Origin: Myxococcales bacterium
GTDB lineage: Bacteria; Myxococcota; UBA796; SXON01
Assembly: GCA_009692585.1 (NCBI GenBank)
Contig: SHYX01000010.1
Location: 47,253 to 111,252 of the forward strand
Reading direction: 5' to 3'
Length of the DNA: 64,000 nucleotides
Shown here in pieces: positions 24,087-33,184 of the stretch; positions within the stretch are counted from its first letter, which is position 1, and each line of letters begins with the position of its first letter. The position numbers were made by a program, and so were the translations under genes. The notes under the pieces were generated by a model. It did no database searches and was not told the DNA's origin. It was given only the letters and a program-made list of their open reading frames with translations.

Positions 24087-25027
24087 GCACGATGGTGCCT
24101 CGCTTGTGGAGCCGGTGGGCCCAGGCGGCCGCGGGGCGCGAGCCGGCCTGGGCGGTTGCGGTGGTGCGCGTCGTCCTGGGCGTGTCGATCGCCGCCCATC
24201 TGTTGCGTCTAGTGTGGACCGATGCCTGGCGGTGGGTGTGGCTGCCACCGGGGCACGGGGGCCTGGTGCCGCTCAACAGCGGCCCGTTGGACTGGCTCGG
24301 AGGCCCGACTCCCGGGCTTGTCGGCGGCACGATCGTCGCGACGCTCGTGTGTAGCACGGCGCTGGCGTTCGGCGTCTTCACGCCCGTCGCGGTGGTGCTC
24401 ACGGCGCTGGGGTGGCGGGTGCTCGCGGGGTTGGGTCTCAACGCCGGCGGCTCCTACGACTTCCTCGGTGCGAACATACTTTTTCTGCTCATCTTCGCCG
24501 GGTCGGGCCGGGCGGCGTCCGTGGACGCCTGGTGGCGGCGCCGGCGGGGCGGACCCGTCCAGGACGTCCCGGTGTGGCCCCGGTGGCTCATGGTCTGGCA
24601 GCTCGTGGTCATGTACGACACGACCGCGTGGCAGAAGTTGTCCTCCAGTTGGGTCCTCGGTGGCCCCGCCGACGCCCTCTGGTACATCCTGCAGCAACCC
24701 ACCTGGCACCACGTCGAGATGGCCTGGTTGGCGCCGATCTACCCGCTGACGCAGGTCATGACCACGTGCACCTGGTTGTGGGAGCATGCCTCCCCGATCA
24801 TCGTCGTTGCTGCCTGGTTTCGAGCCACCCGTGGTCGCGGTGGGTGGCTACGCGCGCAGAGCAATCGGGTGGACCCGCGTCGGTATTACCTCGCGTTTGG
24901 CGTGCTCATGCACCTGTCCACCGAGGCCACCTTGGACGTGGGTTGCTTCACCCCGTTCACCCTGGCGTTGTACGCGGCGTGTTTTTCCGGCGACGAGGTA
25001 CGGCGGTGCTTACGCCGGCCACGGTGA
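24083..25027 (+). CDS. HTTM-domain multi-pass membrane protein
   Basis: The product is 314 aa from a GTG at 24083 overlapping the preceding stop. Several hydrophobic segments (VAVVRVVLGVSIAAHLLRLV; ILFLLIFAGSG; the C-terminal YLAFGVLMHL) surround typical HTTM runs such as MYDTTAWQKLSS and WHHVEMAWL. The domain is shared with the membrane part of vitamin K-dependent gamma-carboxylase. Bacterial members are of uncertain function. Key carboxylase lysines cannot be confirmed by eye. Its last 18 bases overlap the convergent lipoprotein gene. Confidence 0.82.
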   Translation: MSTMVPRLWSRWAQAAAGREPAWAVAVVRVVLGVSIAAHLLRLVWTDAWRWVWLPPGHGGLVPLNSGPLDWLGGPTPGLVGGTIVATLVCSTALAFGVFTPVAVVLTALGWRVLAGLGLNAGGSYDFLGANILFLLIFAGSGRAASVDAWWRRRRGGPVQDVPVWPRWLMVWQLVVMYDTTAWQKLSSSWVLGGPADALWYILQQPTWHHVEMAWLAPIYPLTQVMTTCTWLWEHASPIIVVAAWFRATRGRGGWLRAQSNRVDPRRYYLAFGVLMHLSTEATLDVGCFTPFTLALYAACFSGDEVRRCLRRPR

Positions 25028-26002
25028 CAGCACCAGCCCCTCGATCCACGGCGCGGTGATGTCTTCGCCGATCATGTGGATGCAGTACGGCTCCCCGTCG
25101 GGACAGGGGATGCAGTCGATATCGAAGTCTGCGGCGAACGAGCATACGGAATCGTCGGTGTCAGGCAGGCTCAGCAGCGGGCCGAGGCCCCGGGAGTCGA
25201 CGATGGTGTCGACGTGCCCGTACTCGATCGCGCTGCCGTCGGGCGAGATCACCCCGTCGAACAGGAAGTCGTAGAGCTCGATGTCGATCTTGGCGATGGT
25301 CTGGGTTTCGTAGACGATGGTGAGCGCGTCGATGGAGGTGCTGAAATAGGGCGCCCCCGTGAAGTCCGCGGTCGGAAAGTCCCAGGTGTTGGTTTCGTCG
25401 ACCTGTTCGAGGCCGTCGGCGTTGTAGTCCAGCACCGCGCCGAGGAGCTCCAGTTGGGTCTCGTCGGCGTACTGGACCATGAACCCCAGGGGCGTGACCA
25501 GGCTGGAGTCGCCAAGGACCTCGAGTGCGGGCGGCTCGACGATCTCGGCGTCCCTCAGCGCGAACGAAAAGGTCCGGTTGGTGAGGTCGGCGGCGGGGAT
25601 GGTGAGCGGCGAGCCGATGGACGAGGTGGTGAACGTCGTCTCGGTGGTGACGTCGCAGAGCGCGGTGTGGATGGTGTAGGTGGCGCTCGGGGTGAGCGCC
25701 CCGGTCAGGGTGAGCAGCGTGGCGTCGTCGTCCCAGGTCGCGGTCAGCGCGGCCGCAGCGCCGCTGGCGTCGCGCACCTCCACCACGGCGGCGGCGCCGT
25801 TGCCGTCGAAGCTCACGTACACCGCATCGCGGTAGTACACCCCGACGGCGCCGTCGGTGGGCGACAGGCTGATGACGTGGATGGCGCACGAGCTGGTGTC
25901 GGCGGTGTCGTCAACCCCGGCCGTGTCGCCCGCGTCGTCTTTGTTCTGGGTTTCGGCCGGGCAGGCGCCCAGGAGCAGGGCCGCGAGGGAGAGTCGCATC
26001 AT
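25010..26002 (-). CDS. Lipoprotein with Ig-like (Big_5-type) domain
   Basis: The product is 330 aa from the ATG at 26002, overlapping the preceding gene's stop (ATGA). The lipobox LLLGACPAE (Cys at 14) is followed by an acidic/Thr tether (DAGDTAGVDDTADTSS). Residues about 40-130 form a bacterial Ig-like domain with the SPTDGAVGV opening and ATYTIHTALCD strand of Big_5 domains. The rest is beta-rich with four Cys near the end (CSFAADFDIDCIPCPDGEPYC). It probably lies on the outer membrane. The function is unknown. Confidence 0.78.
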   Translation of the reverse strand: MMRLSLAALLLGACPAETQNKDDAGDTAGVDDTADTSSCAIHVISLSPTDGAVGVYYRDAVYVSFDGNGAAAVVEVRDASGAAAALTATWDDDATLLTLTGALTPSATYTIHTALCDVTTETTFTTSSIGSPLTIPAADLTNRTFSFALRDAEIVEPPALEVLGDSSLVTPLGFMVQYADETQLELLGAVLDYNADGLEQVDETNTWDFPTADFTGAPYFSTSIDALTIVYETQTIAKIDIELYDFLFDGVISPDGSAIEYGHVDTIVDSRGLGPLLSLPDTDDSVCSFAADFDIDCIPCPDGEPYCIHMIGEDITAPWIEGLVLSPWPA

Positions 26003-27024
26003 TTATCCTCGTTCGAGAAAGAACATTCGAAGGTATACCAGTGAAACATGGAACCGACGCTCTCATCGTAGTCGTGTACGCGCATGTTGAAGCTCCCGAG
26101 GTCGATCGAGCCCTCGGGCCAGTTGTCGGGGTCGTTGGTCCGGTCGTCGGCGATGGTGGCCTCGGCCCGCGCGAGCAGCGAAGCAAGATCATATTCGAAC
26201 CAGACATCTTCGCTGCCGGTCCGCGCGTCGATCCCTTCGTCCCAGACGACGAGACCGGTCGTTCCCGCCCAGAACAGCTCCATCTCCATGTTCGCGGCGG
26301 AGCCGTACTCCACGGCCTTGGTGCCGCAGGCCATGTGGGTCGAGCCGGACGGGATCGTCATGCGGTACCAGTCGTCGTCTCCCGGGTCGGCCAGCACCCC
26401 GTAGTAGCGGGCGCCTTCCACCAGCGGCGTGGCCTGCGGCGCCCGGTCATTCGGCTCCAGCTCGGTGAGGTCCGACGTGCGGGGTGGCTTGACCTCCGAC
26501 ACCCGCAACCACCACCCGTACTCCTCGCCGAACCCGCCGGTCCGCTCGCCGAGGACAACGAGGTATTCCCCGGCGACGTCCGCGTAAAAGACGTTGAGCG
26601 GATCGGCATTCCCGAAGCGCCCGACCTGCTTCACGGACTCATCGGCGTCGGGCATGGTGACGATGTGGTCGATGTCGGCGGAGGAACCGCGCGCTTCGGC
26701 CTGGGTGTCGACCCGCAGCCAGCCGGTCTGTTGCGTCGTGAAGCGGTAATACTCCCGATCGCCGTTGGCATCGATCCGGCCACAGGCCCAGGTCTCCAAC
26801 GGTAGCGTGACGATCTGGGTGTAGTCGTTGTTGAAATTCTCGTCCTCGACCTCCTCCAGCGCGCAGCGGCCCGGCAAGCCGTCGCCGGCGTCGTCGTCGC
26901 CGGTGTCGGCGGTGTCTTCGGCGCTGTCGGTGTCGGGATCCTGGGGGGGCTGCGACACGTCAGCGTCGCTCTCCGAGGGGAGGTCGATGCAGCCGCGGCA
27001 ACCCAACAGGAGGAGCGAGATCAC
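25999..27024 (-). CDS. Lipoprotein with pre-peptidase C-terminal-like domains
   Basis: The product is 341 aa from a GTG at 27024. The leader is very short (MISLLLLGCRGC, Cys at 9), then an acidic tether (DPDTDSAEDTADTGDDDAGD). The body holds two beta-sandwich units of PPC type, the second with the typical LEPNDRAPQATPL...DDDWYRM pattern (N-D-x-x-x-A-T...G-x-x-D-x-D-W-Y). PPC domains are usually appended to secreted peptidases, but no protease domain is present. The gene is coupled to the Big_5-type lipoprotein gene downstream. Confidence 0.75.
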   Translation of the reverse strand: MISLLLLGCRGCIDLPSESDADVSQPPQDPDTDSAEDTADTGDDDAGDGLPGRCALEEVEDENFNNDYTQIVTLPLETWACGRIDANGDREYYRFTTQQTGWLRVDTQAEARGSSADIDHIVTMPDADESVKQVGRFGNADPLNVFYADVAGEYLVVLGERTGGFGEEYGWWLRVSEVKPPRTSDLTELEPNDRAPQATPLVEGARYYGVLADPGDDDWYRMTIPSGSTHMACGTKAVEYGSAANMEMELFWAGTTGLVVWDEGIDARTGSEDVWFEYDLASLLARAEATIADDRTNDPDNWPEGSIDLGSFNMRVHDYDESVGSMFHWYTFECSFSNEDK

Positions 27025-27073
27025 GGTTCAGCTTAGCTCAACCGCGTGGGCTATGCTGGCGGAGGAGAGGGAC

Positions 27074-28600
27074 ATGAGGAACGCCGCGCACTTCTTGGCT
27101 CTGGCCCTGGTCATCGGTTGCGAAGCCAGCGACCAGGCGGTCAACCGGGTGTTCCCGGACATGGTGGTCACGCCGGCCTCGGTGGACTTCGGGGAGGTCG
27201 CCGTCGAGTTCAGCGGCGCCGCCTCGATCCAGGTCATAAACGCGGGCTTGGCCGCCTTGGAGATCGAGTCGGTCACCGTCAGCGGGGCCGATGCCGACGC
27301 CTTTTCGGTGACGGTCGCGCTGCCGCTGTCCCTCGCCAAGGACGAGGTCGCCTCCCTCGGCGTGGCATTCGTCCCGGCCACGTACCTCCCCTACGCCGCG
27401 GAGTTGACGGTCGTGAGCAACGACGAGGAGCACCCGATCCTGGTCATCCCGCTCAGCGGCGTCGGGGTGTATGCGCCCACGCCCGACATCGCGGTGGACC
27501 CGCTCTCGGTCGAGTTCGGCGCCGTCGCCCTCGGCTCCACTGCGTTCGCCACGCTTGGCATCGCCAACGAAGGGCAGGCCACGCTCACGCTCACCAGCGC
27601 CGAGCAGCATGGCAGCGGCGCCTTCGCGCTCATCGGGGCCAACCCCTCCGGCTTCTCGATCCCACCGGGTCAATCGCAGCAGCTGGTGTGGGCGTATGCG
27701 CCTTACGTCGAGACCGGCGACAACGGCACCTTCGTCATCCAGAGCAACGACCCCGACGAGCCCGAACTCACCGTCTACCTGCTCGGCAACGGCGGCGGCG
27801 ACTTCGAGTACCCCGAGGCCGTCATCGACTGCAACACCCCGATCCGGCCGCGCGAGCTGGTCTGGCTCGACGGGCGCGACAGCACCGATCCGGATGGGCT
27901 GCCGCTCGGCTACGCGTGGACGCTTGACGGGGTCCCGGCCGGCTCGGGCGTCGACGCGCTCACCGACCCGGCTCAGAGCCTCGCCTCGTTCATCTCGGAC
28001 ATCGCGGGGGAGTACACGGTCGGCCTCGTCGTCACCAACAGCGCCGGGATCTCCTCGGCCAGGCGCCAATGCAAGATGGAGGCGATTCCGGAGGAAGAGT
28101 TCCACATCGAGTTGTCCTGGAACGGGCCCAACGCCGACCTGGACCTGCACGTGATGTGGGAGGAAGCCGATTTCTTCTCGGTTCCGGGGGATTGCAACTT
28201 CTGCAACCAGATCCCCGATTGGGGCGTGCCGCTGAGCACCACCGACGACCCCTCGCTCGACATCGACGCCACCAGCGGCTTCGGCCCCGAGAACATCAAC
28301 ATCGACCGCCCGGTCGACGGCGCCTACCCCTTCGTGGTCCACTACTACGACGATCACACCGACGCTACCGTGCTGGCGTCGGTGCGGGTGTACTCCTACG
28401 GGGTGCTCGTCCACGAAGCGTCGCAGACCATGGAGTACAACTACACCTGGCAGGTCGGGCAGGTGAACTGGCCCGAGGGGACGGTCGGTGTCACCGGGGT
28501 CTACCGCAAGAACTACGAGTATGACGACAACGGCGACGCCCTGCTGATGGAAGACGGGGTCACCAAGGTGTCGGGACCGCGGAACTGTTTCAGCGAGTAG
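27074..28600 (+). CDS. Large lipoprotein: two ASH-like domains, PKD-like domain, YfaP-like C-terminus
   Basis: The product is 508 aa from the ATG at 27074, with GGAGGAGAGG upstream. The lipobox is LALVIGCEAS. Domains in order are two ASH/HYDIN-type domains (MVVTPASVDFGEVAVEF at about 30; IAVDPLSVEFGAVALGS at about 140), a PKD-like domain (LDGRDSTDPDGLPLGYAWTL at about 275) and a C-terminal module with FHIELSWNGPNADLDLHV. The last resembles the YfaP/DUF2135 family, where W-...-ADLDLHV is the hallmark. A Cys pair NFCNQIPD lies in it. All parts are extracellular binding folds, so a cell-surface or secreted-matrix role is likely. It is divergent from the PPC lipoprotein operon. Confidence 0.8.
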   Translation: MRNAAHFLALALVIGCEASDQAVNRVFPDMVVTPASVDFGEVAVEFSGAASIQVINAGLAALEIESVTVSGADADAFSVTVALPLSLAKDEVASLGVAFVPATYLPYAAELTVVSNDEEHPILVIPLSGVGVYAPTPDIAVDPLSVEFGAVALGSTAFATLGIANEGQATLTLTSAEQHGSGAFALIGANPSGFSIPPGQSQQLVWAYAPYVETGDNGTFVIQSNDPDEPELTVYLLGNGGGDFEYPEAVIDCNTPIRPRELVWLDGRDSTDPDGLPLGYAWTLDGVPAGSGVDALTDPAQSLASFISDIAGEYTVGLVVTNSAGISSARRQCKMEAIPEEEFHIELSWNGPNADLDLHVMWEEADFFSVPGDCNFCNQIPDWGVPLSTTDDPSLDIDATSGFGPENINIDRPVDGAYPFVVHYYDDHTDATVLASVRVYSYGVLVHEASQTMEYNYTWQVGQVNWPEGTVGVTGVYRKNYEYDDNGDALLMEDGVTKVSGPRNCFSE

Positions 28601-28662
28601 GCCGCGGCCACGTCCGCCAGCGGAGCGCGGCCACGACAGTCGCGCTCGGATAGGGGAAGTCC

Positions 28663-30339
28663 ATGTCCGGCAAGCATCCGGTGACGCCGCGGGTACTGAT
28701 CGTGTACGCCAACCCGGCGGTGACTGCCTCTCCGGTGCCGCCCTACGGGGCCGAACGCATCGCGCAGGCGATGCGGATGGCGGGTTGCGACGCGCGCGTG
28801 CTCTCCCCGTGGATGGAGCCGGGCGCGCTGGCGTCTTTTCGGTCGGCGCTGTCGGCCTTTCAGCCGCATCTGGTCGCGTTCTCCATTCGCAACCTCGATG
28901 ATGCGCTGGTGGTGCGCAGCGGACAAGGGGCGGCCGAGCTGGACACGACCTTCTACCTGCCGGCGGTCCGTCCGCTGGTCCGAGAGGCGGCGCGGCGCCG
29001 GTTTCCGGTTCTGCTGGGGGGCGCCGGGTTCTCCGCGTGTCCGGAAGGCGTGCTCACGTACCTCGGCGTGGAGGTCGGCGTGGTGGGCGCCGCCGACGAC
29101 CTCGCCTGGCGGCTGGGGCGGGCGCTGGCGCAGGGGACTCCGTTCGCCGCCGCGCTGCCCGACGACCCGCGGGTGGTTCGTCGGGGCGTGGCGGCGACGG
29201 TGGCGTCGGGTCGCGACACCACGTTCCGTCCGGTGCCGGGCCTCACGCCGCGCGACCCGAGCTGGCTGACGCTCGCCCGCCGTCGGGGCGGACGCGTGCC
29301 GGTGGCGCTGTCCGCCGGCTGCGACCGTCGGTGTCGCTTCTGCGTCGAAGCGAGCTTCGTGGGGGGCGCCGTCCGACCGCGGCCGGTGGAGGAGGTGCTC
29401 GCCGAGCTGCGGCTGTTGGCGAGCGCGGGCGTGCGCCGCATCTGGCTTGCTGCCAGCGAGCTCAACGTGCCCGACGCCCGCCACGCGACCGAGGTGCTGC
29501 GCGCCATCGCCGCGGCTGGGCTCGACCTCGACGTCACCGGGTTCCTTCAACCGGCCCCGGTCGACGACGCGCTGCTCGACGCCTTCGAGGCCCTGAGCGT
29601 GGACCCGAGCACGCTTTCCTGGGAGTTCGGCCACCTCGACGACCGGCTGTTGCGGGCGGGGGCCGGCCCCACCAATCGAGCCAGCATCGACGCCCTGGTC
29701 GAGCGTTACCTCCGCCGCGGCCATCGCACCCTCGGCGGCAGCGTGCTCCTCGGCGCCCACCCGCTCGAGGACGACGCCAGCATCGATTCGGCCATCGGCG
29801 CCGCCAGCGAGATCGACCGGGCGCTCCCCGAGGGGCTGGGCCTCGCCTGGGCGGCGGGAGGGCGGGTGTATGCGAGCGCCCCTTTGGGTCGGTGGGTGCA
29901 GGCGCACCTCCCGGAAGCGCGTCCGCACCTGGTCGGAAGGCTGACGCCGGGCTTCGCCGCGCCGCTGGTCTACTGTCGGCCTGGGACCCCGCGCGCGCTG
30001 TTTCGTCGGGTGTCGGCCGGCCTCGCGGGTTGTCGGGGGGCGATGCAGTCGCTCAACGCCGAGACCGTTCTGGCGCCCGCCGCGTTGGAGGTGGAGCGGT
30101 GGGTGAATCGGGCGATCCTCGCCGCGGAGGCGGGGAACGTACCGGTGGCGATGCGGGCGTGCCGGGCGGCGCTACGCCGGCGGCCGACCCATCCGGAGGC
30201 GCTCAAACAACTCGGGCTGTTGCAGGCGAACGTGCTGGGCCAGCCGGCCCGCGCGGCGGAGACCTTCGGCCGGCTGCGCGCGCAGCTGACCGGGGCGGCC
30301 GCCGCCGAGGTGGACGAGGTGCTACTCCGCCTGCGGTGA
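28663..30339 (+). CDS. Radical SAM protein with cobalamin-binding-like N-terminus and TPR tail
   Basis: The product is 558 aa with GGGGAAG upstream of the ATG. Residues about 8-165 have a B12-binding-type Rossmann fold (PPYGAERIAQAMRMAGCDARV, then PVLLGGAGFSACPEGVL) but without an obvious DxHxxG cobalamin loop. Residues about 205-420 are the radical SAM domain with CDRRCRFC (CX3CX2C, Fe-S cluster). The last about 70 residues form TPR-like helices (CRAALRRRPTHPEALKQLGL). Such enzymes catalyse methylation or ring chemistry. The substrate is unknown. Its 3' end overlaps the convergent radical SAM gene by 18 bases. Confidence 0.85.
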   Translation: MSGKHPVTPRVLIVYANPAVTASPVPPYGAERIAQAMRMAGCDARVLSPWMEPGALASFRSALSAFQPHLVAFSIRNLDDALVVRSGQGAAELDTTFYLPAVRPLVREAARRRFPVLLGGAGFSACPEGVLTYLGVEVGVVGAADDLAWRLGRALAQGTPFAAALPDDPRVVRRGVAATVASGRDTTFRPVPGLTPRDPSWLTLARRRGGRVPVALSAGCDRRCRFCVEASFVGGAVRPRPVEEVLAELRLLASAGVRRIWLAASELNVPDARHATEVLRAIAAAGLDLDVTGFLQPAPVDDALLDAFEALSVDPSTLSWEFGHLDDRLLRAGAGPTNRASIDALVERYLRRGHRTLGGSVLLGAHPLEDDASIDSAIGAASEIDRALPEGLGLAWAAGGRVYASAPLGRWVQAHLPEARPHLVGRLTPGFAAPLVYCRPGTPRALFRRVSAGLAGCRGAMQSLNAETVLAPAALEVERWVNRAILAAEAGNVPVAMRACRAALRRRPTHPEALKQLGLLQANVLGQPARAAETFGRLRAQLTGAAAAEVDEVLLRLR

Positions 30340-31773
30340 CGCGGCACCGAGCGCGCGCTTCCACGCCGCGAAGCTGCCGCCTTCCGTCACCGCGCGCAGC
30401 ACCGCCTCGCCCTCGGCCGGGCCGCCGCGGGCCAGGACATGTTCCACCCACGCCCAGCGCGCCGAGGTCGGCCTCAGCTCGGCCCGGGTGCCGCGAAACC
30501 CCGCCCGCACCCGGGCCAGCCGCGCCTCGACCACCTTGATCCCCGCGAAGGGCGCGCCGTCCAGCGGGGTGTTCACCTTGGGCACGAAGGGGGCCACCCC
30601 GAGGGCGACGGGATGGATCTCCGCAAGTTGGCGGGTGAACCGGACCAACTCGTCGACATCGTCGTCCGTTTCGCCCGGTACCCCCAACATCATGTAGACC
30701 TTGAGCGTACGGTACTTGTGGAGCCGCGCCGCCTCGGCACACGCCACGAGGTGGGCTTCGGTGGTGCCCTTGCTGATCTCGCGGCGGAGGCGCTGACTCG
30801 GCGCGTCGGAGGCCACGGTGAGGGTTTGATAGCCGGCCTTCCGGAGCAGACGGGCAATGTCTGGCTTCAGCGCAATCCGATCGGCGCGCAACGACGAGAT
30901 GCCCACCCCCTTCCCGCGTTCGATCAGCGCCTCGAGCAGCCCGACCAGCTGCGGATGATCGCTGATCGCCGCGCCCACGAGCCCCACCCGGGGCGCCTGG
31001 TCCGGAACGAGCTCCAGGAGGCGCTCCGGCGTCACCAGTCGCATCCCGCCATTGGTGCTCCGGCGCATCACGCAGAAGGTGCAGGTGCGGTGGCAGCCGC
31101 GCTCTCCCTCAAGGAGAAACATGTCGGTCAGCTCGGCGTTGGCCGACCACAATCGAGAGCGGGCCGGCAGGTGGTCGTCGTCCGCCTTGGCCACGGAGAC
31201 CCGCACGTCGCCCAGTTCGGGTACCCACCCACCCGCGAGCCCGGACACGTGGCGCAGGCTCCCGGTCGCAAAGAAGCCTTCCACCGCCGGCACCACGACG
31301 TCGTCGGCCTCTCCGGACAGCATCGCGTCCGCGTACGGCAAGAGCGGCAGCGGGTTGGAAAAGGTGAGTGGCCCGCCGAGCAGCAGCTTGGGGTGGTCAG
31401 GGCCCCGGTCACGCCGCAACGGGGGAATCCCGGCGAGTCGCAACAACTCTACGAGCCCAGCCAACTCCAACTCATAGGCGACCGAAACCGCGATGAGGGG
31501 GAAGCTCCCCAACGGCGTGTGGGACTCGATCGACAATGGCGGCAATCTGGCCCTCCGCCACGCATCGACATCGTCTGGCAAGAACACCCGCTCCACGCCG
31601 AAGCCCGCGTCTGACAACAACGAGCTGATCCATTGGAAACCAAGGCTGCTCATCCCCGCCCGGTACGGCGACGGGTAGGCCATCGCGACGCGGTGGCGCC
31701 CCCGCGGAAACGGCCGACCGTGCTCGGCGGCGCGGAGGGCAGTCAACGAGTCGCGGAGGGTGCGGGGCGGCAA
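30322..31773 (-). CDS. Radical SAM protein (B12-binding-type architecture, YgiQ/TIGR03960-like)
   Basis: The product is 483 aa. The N-terminal about 190 residues are a cobalamin-binding-like domain (MAYPSPYRAGMSSLGFQWIS, then LLLGGPLTFSNPLPLLPYAD). The radical SAM domain follows with GERGCHRTCTFCVMRRS (CX3CX2C near residue 235) and the SDHPQLVGLL and GVPGETDDDVDELV motifs. The C-terminal FVPKVNTPLDG is typical of large anaerobic-style radical SAM proteins. The start is the ATG at 31773. It shares its 3' end with the radical SAM gene at 28663. Paired, opposing radical SAM genes suggest a common substrate, but this is inference. Confidence 0.85.
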   Translation of the reverse strand: MPPRTLRDSLTALRAAEHGRPFPRGRHRVAMAYPSPYRAGMSSLGFQWISSLLSDAGFGVERVFLPDDVDAWRRARLPPLSIESHTPLGSFPLIAVSVAYELELAGLVELLRLAGIPPLRRDRGPDHPKLLLGGPLTFSNPLPLLPYADAMLSGEADDVVVPAVEGFFATGSLRHVSGLAGGWVPELGDVRVSVAKADDDHLPARSRLWSANAELTDMFLLEGERGCHRTCTFCVMRRSTNGGMRLVTPERLLELVPDQAPRVGLVGAAISDHPQLVGLLEALIERGKGVGISSLRADRIALKPDIARLLRKAGYQTLTVASDAPSQRLRREISKGTTEAHLVACAEAARLHKYRTLKVYMMLGVPGETDDDVDELVRFTRQLAEIHPVALGVAPFVPKVNTPLDGAPFAGIKVVEARLARVRAGFRGTRAELRPTSARWAWVEHVLARGGPAEGEAVLRAVTEGGSFAAWKRALGAASPQAE

Positions 31774-31809
31774 GAGCGGGGGCTAACGCATCAGGGTAGG
31801 GGAGCGCCG

Positions 31810-32523
31810 ATGCTGCTCCTGTTCGCCACGTTGGCCCGGGCCGACGAGACCACGATGATCTACGACCTTTTCCTCGGCGGGAAAGACGTCGGCGATCGAT
31901 CGGTGACCGTTCGCTACCTCCCGCGGGACGACGGCGAACGACGCGTGCTGAGCGTGTTCACGACGGTCGTGACGCCGCTGGGAGCGGTGGCGTGCCGCCA
32001 GTCCGGTCAGTCGAGCCCCCGCGGCGCCAATTTCACGACCTCGCTTCGAGTCGGCGACGACGTATCGGAGGTGCAGGGCATCGAGATGCCGTCCGGTGGC
32101 TGGCAGCTCGTGCGCGCCGATGCCGTGGGCGTTCACGAGGCCACGATTCCGCCCGCCAAGGTCAAGCTCACCACGATGGACCTGTTCGATCCCGGCCGCA
32201 CCCGTCGGCTCATCGATGCCGGTCACGTCGGCCTCCTGCTCGCCGAAACCGGGGCTCTGGTGGAGGGTGAGCTCGCCACGGGCGAGGTCGTCTCGGTGAA
32301 GATCGGCAAGGTGATGCTGTCCGGCACGCGCTACACGCTGCAGTCCGCGGAGGGGCGGGCCGAGTTCGTCGTCGACGCCGAGGGCGTCCTGCTCAGTTCT
32401 GAGCTGACCTTCCTGGGCGGCAGCTTTCGCACGGTCGCCCGAACGGTGCCGGTGCCCCGAAGCTACGGCACCGTCGACGTCGTGGACAGCCCGGGTGCCG
32501 GGACGAGCGAAAGCGAGATCTAG
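31810..32523 (+). CDS. Secreted protein, DUF6134-like beta-rich fold, function unknown
   Basis: The product is 237 aa from the ATG at 31810. A short signal peptide (MLLLFATLARA) is followed by a beta-rich mature protein. The opening MIYDLFLGGKDVGDRSVTVRY resembles the DUF6134 pattern of a strand, G-K-x-I/V-G and a second strand. Similar proteins are thought to be periplasmic. The final residues (TSESEI) are acidic. No catalytic motif is visible. The start choice removes a long upstream open stretch that is antisense to the radical SAM gene. Confidence 0.6.
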   Translation: MLLLFATLARADETTMIYDLFLGGKDVGDRSVTVRYLPRDDGERRVLSVFTTVVTPLGAVACRQSGQSSPRGANFTTSLRVGDDVSEVQGIEMPSGGWQLVRADAVGVHEATIPPAKVKLTTMDLFDPGRTRRLIDAGHVGLLLAETGALVEGELATGEVVSVKIGKVMLSGTRYTLQSAEGRAEFVVDAEGVLLSSELTFLGGSFRTVARTVPVPRSYGTVDVVDSPGAGTSESEI

Positions 32524-32540
32524 GCGCGCCCGACGTCCTA

Positions 32541-33182
32541 TCAGGCCTCCCCCTTCGCCCCCGGATGCCTCCGCACCAGCACCCGTGCCGGCGGCATGTT
32601 CAGCGGCACGGTCGTCCGCCCCAGGACCAACGGCTCAAGGCTCTCTTCGATCTGGAGGATGCGCTCGATTCGTTGCCGCGCCTGCCCCGTGGTGAAGGTG
32701 TTGAGGATCTCCCGCCCCATGACGTGTTCGAACATCACGAAGCTGCCGTTGAGCTCCAACAGGGCGAAGATCCGAGCGTAGATATTCTCCACCATCTCTG
32801 CGGGGAAGTTCGCGAGCGGCAGGCCGCTCACGATATGATGGTATCGAATTCCAGGTTCGAAGTCGAGGATGCTGACCTGGTGGACGGTGGGCAGCACGCC
32901 CGATCCGCCGAATCGGTCGCGCAATACCGCGCAGAATTCCGGGTTGAGCTCGACCAGATCGAGCCGGTCACCCGGGAGCAGCCGCGCCACCAGCTCCTCG
33001 GTGACGGGACCGACCCCGGCCCCGACCTCGAGCACTCGCAGCGGGCCGTCGCGATGCACCGACGAAAACACCGGACGGACCATCGCCCGAGCCAGGCCCC
33101 GGCTCGACGGCCACACCGCGCCGACGGTGCTGGCCTGCTGGAAGGATTGGCGCAGAAAACGGAGGGGATGCGAGCGGTCCAC
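32541..33182 (-). CDS. SAM-dependent methyltransferase, phospholipid N-methyltransferase-like
   Basis: The product is 213 aa from a GTG at 33182, two bases after the FHA gene's stop. The N-terminal GAVWPSSRGLARAM run and LRVLEVGAGVGPVTEELV (SAM motif I) followed by IVSGLPLANFP are the pattern of Rhodobacter/Sinorhizobium-type PmtA enzymes, which methylate phosphatidylethanolamine to phosphatidylcholine. The rRNA dimethyltransferase family shares motif I but lacks the GLPL run. It is probably membrane-associated and is translated with the FHA protein. Substrate assignment is by family pattern only. Confidence 0.7.
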   Translation of the reverse strand: MDRSHPLRFLRQSFQQASTVGAVWPSSRGLARAMVRPVFSSVHRDGPLRVLEVGAGVGPVTEELVARLLPGDRLDLVELNPEFCAVLRDRFGGSGVLPTVHQVSILDFEPGIRYHHIVSGLPLANFPAEMVENIYARIFALLELNGSFVMFEHVMGREILNTFTTGQARQRIERILQIEESLEPLVLGRTTVPLNMPPARVLVRRHPGAKGEA

Positions 33183-33184
33183 CC

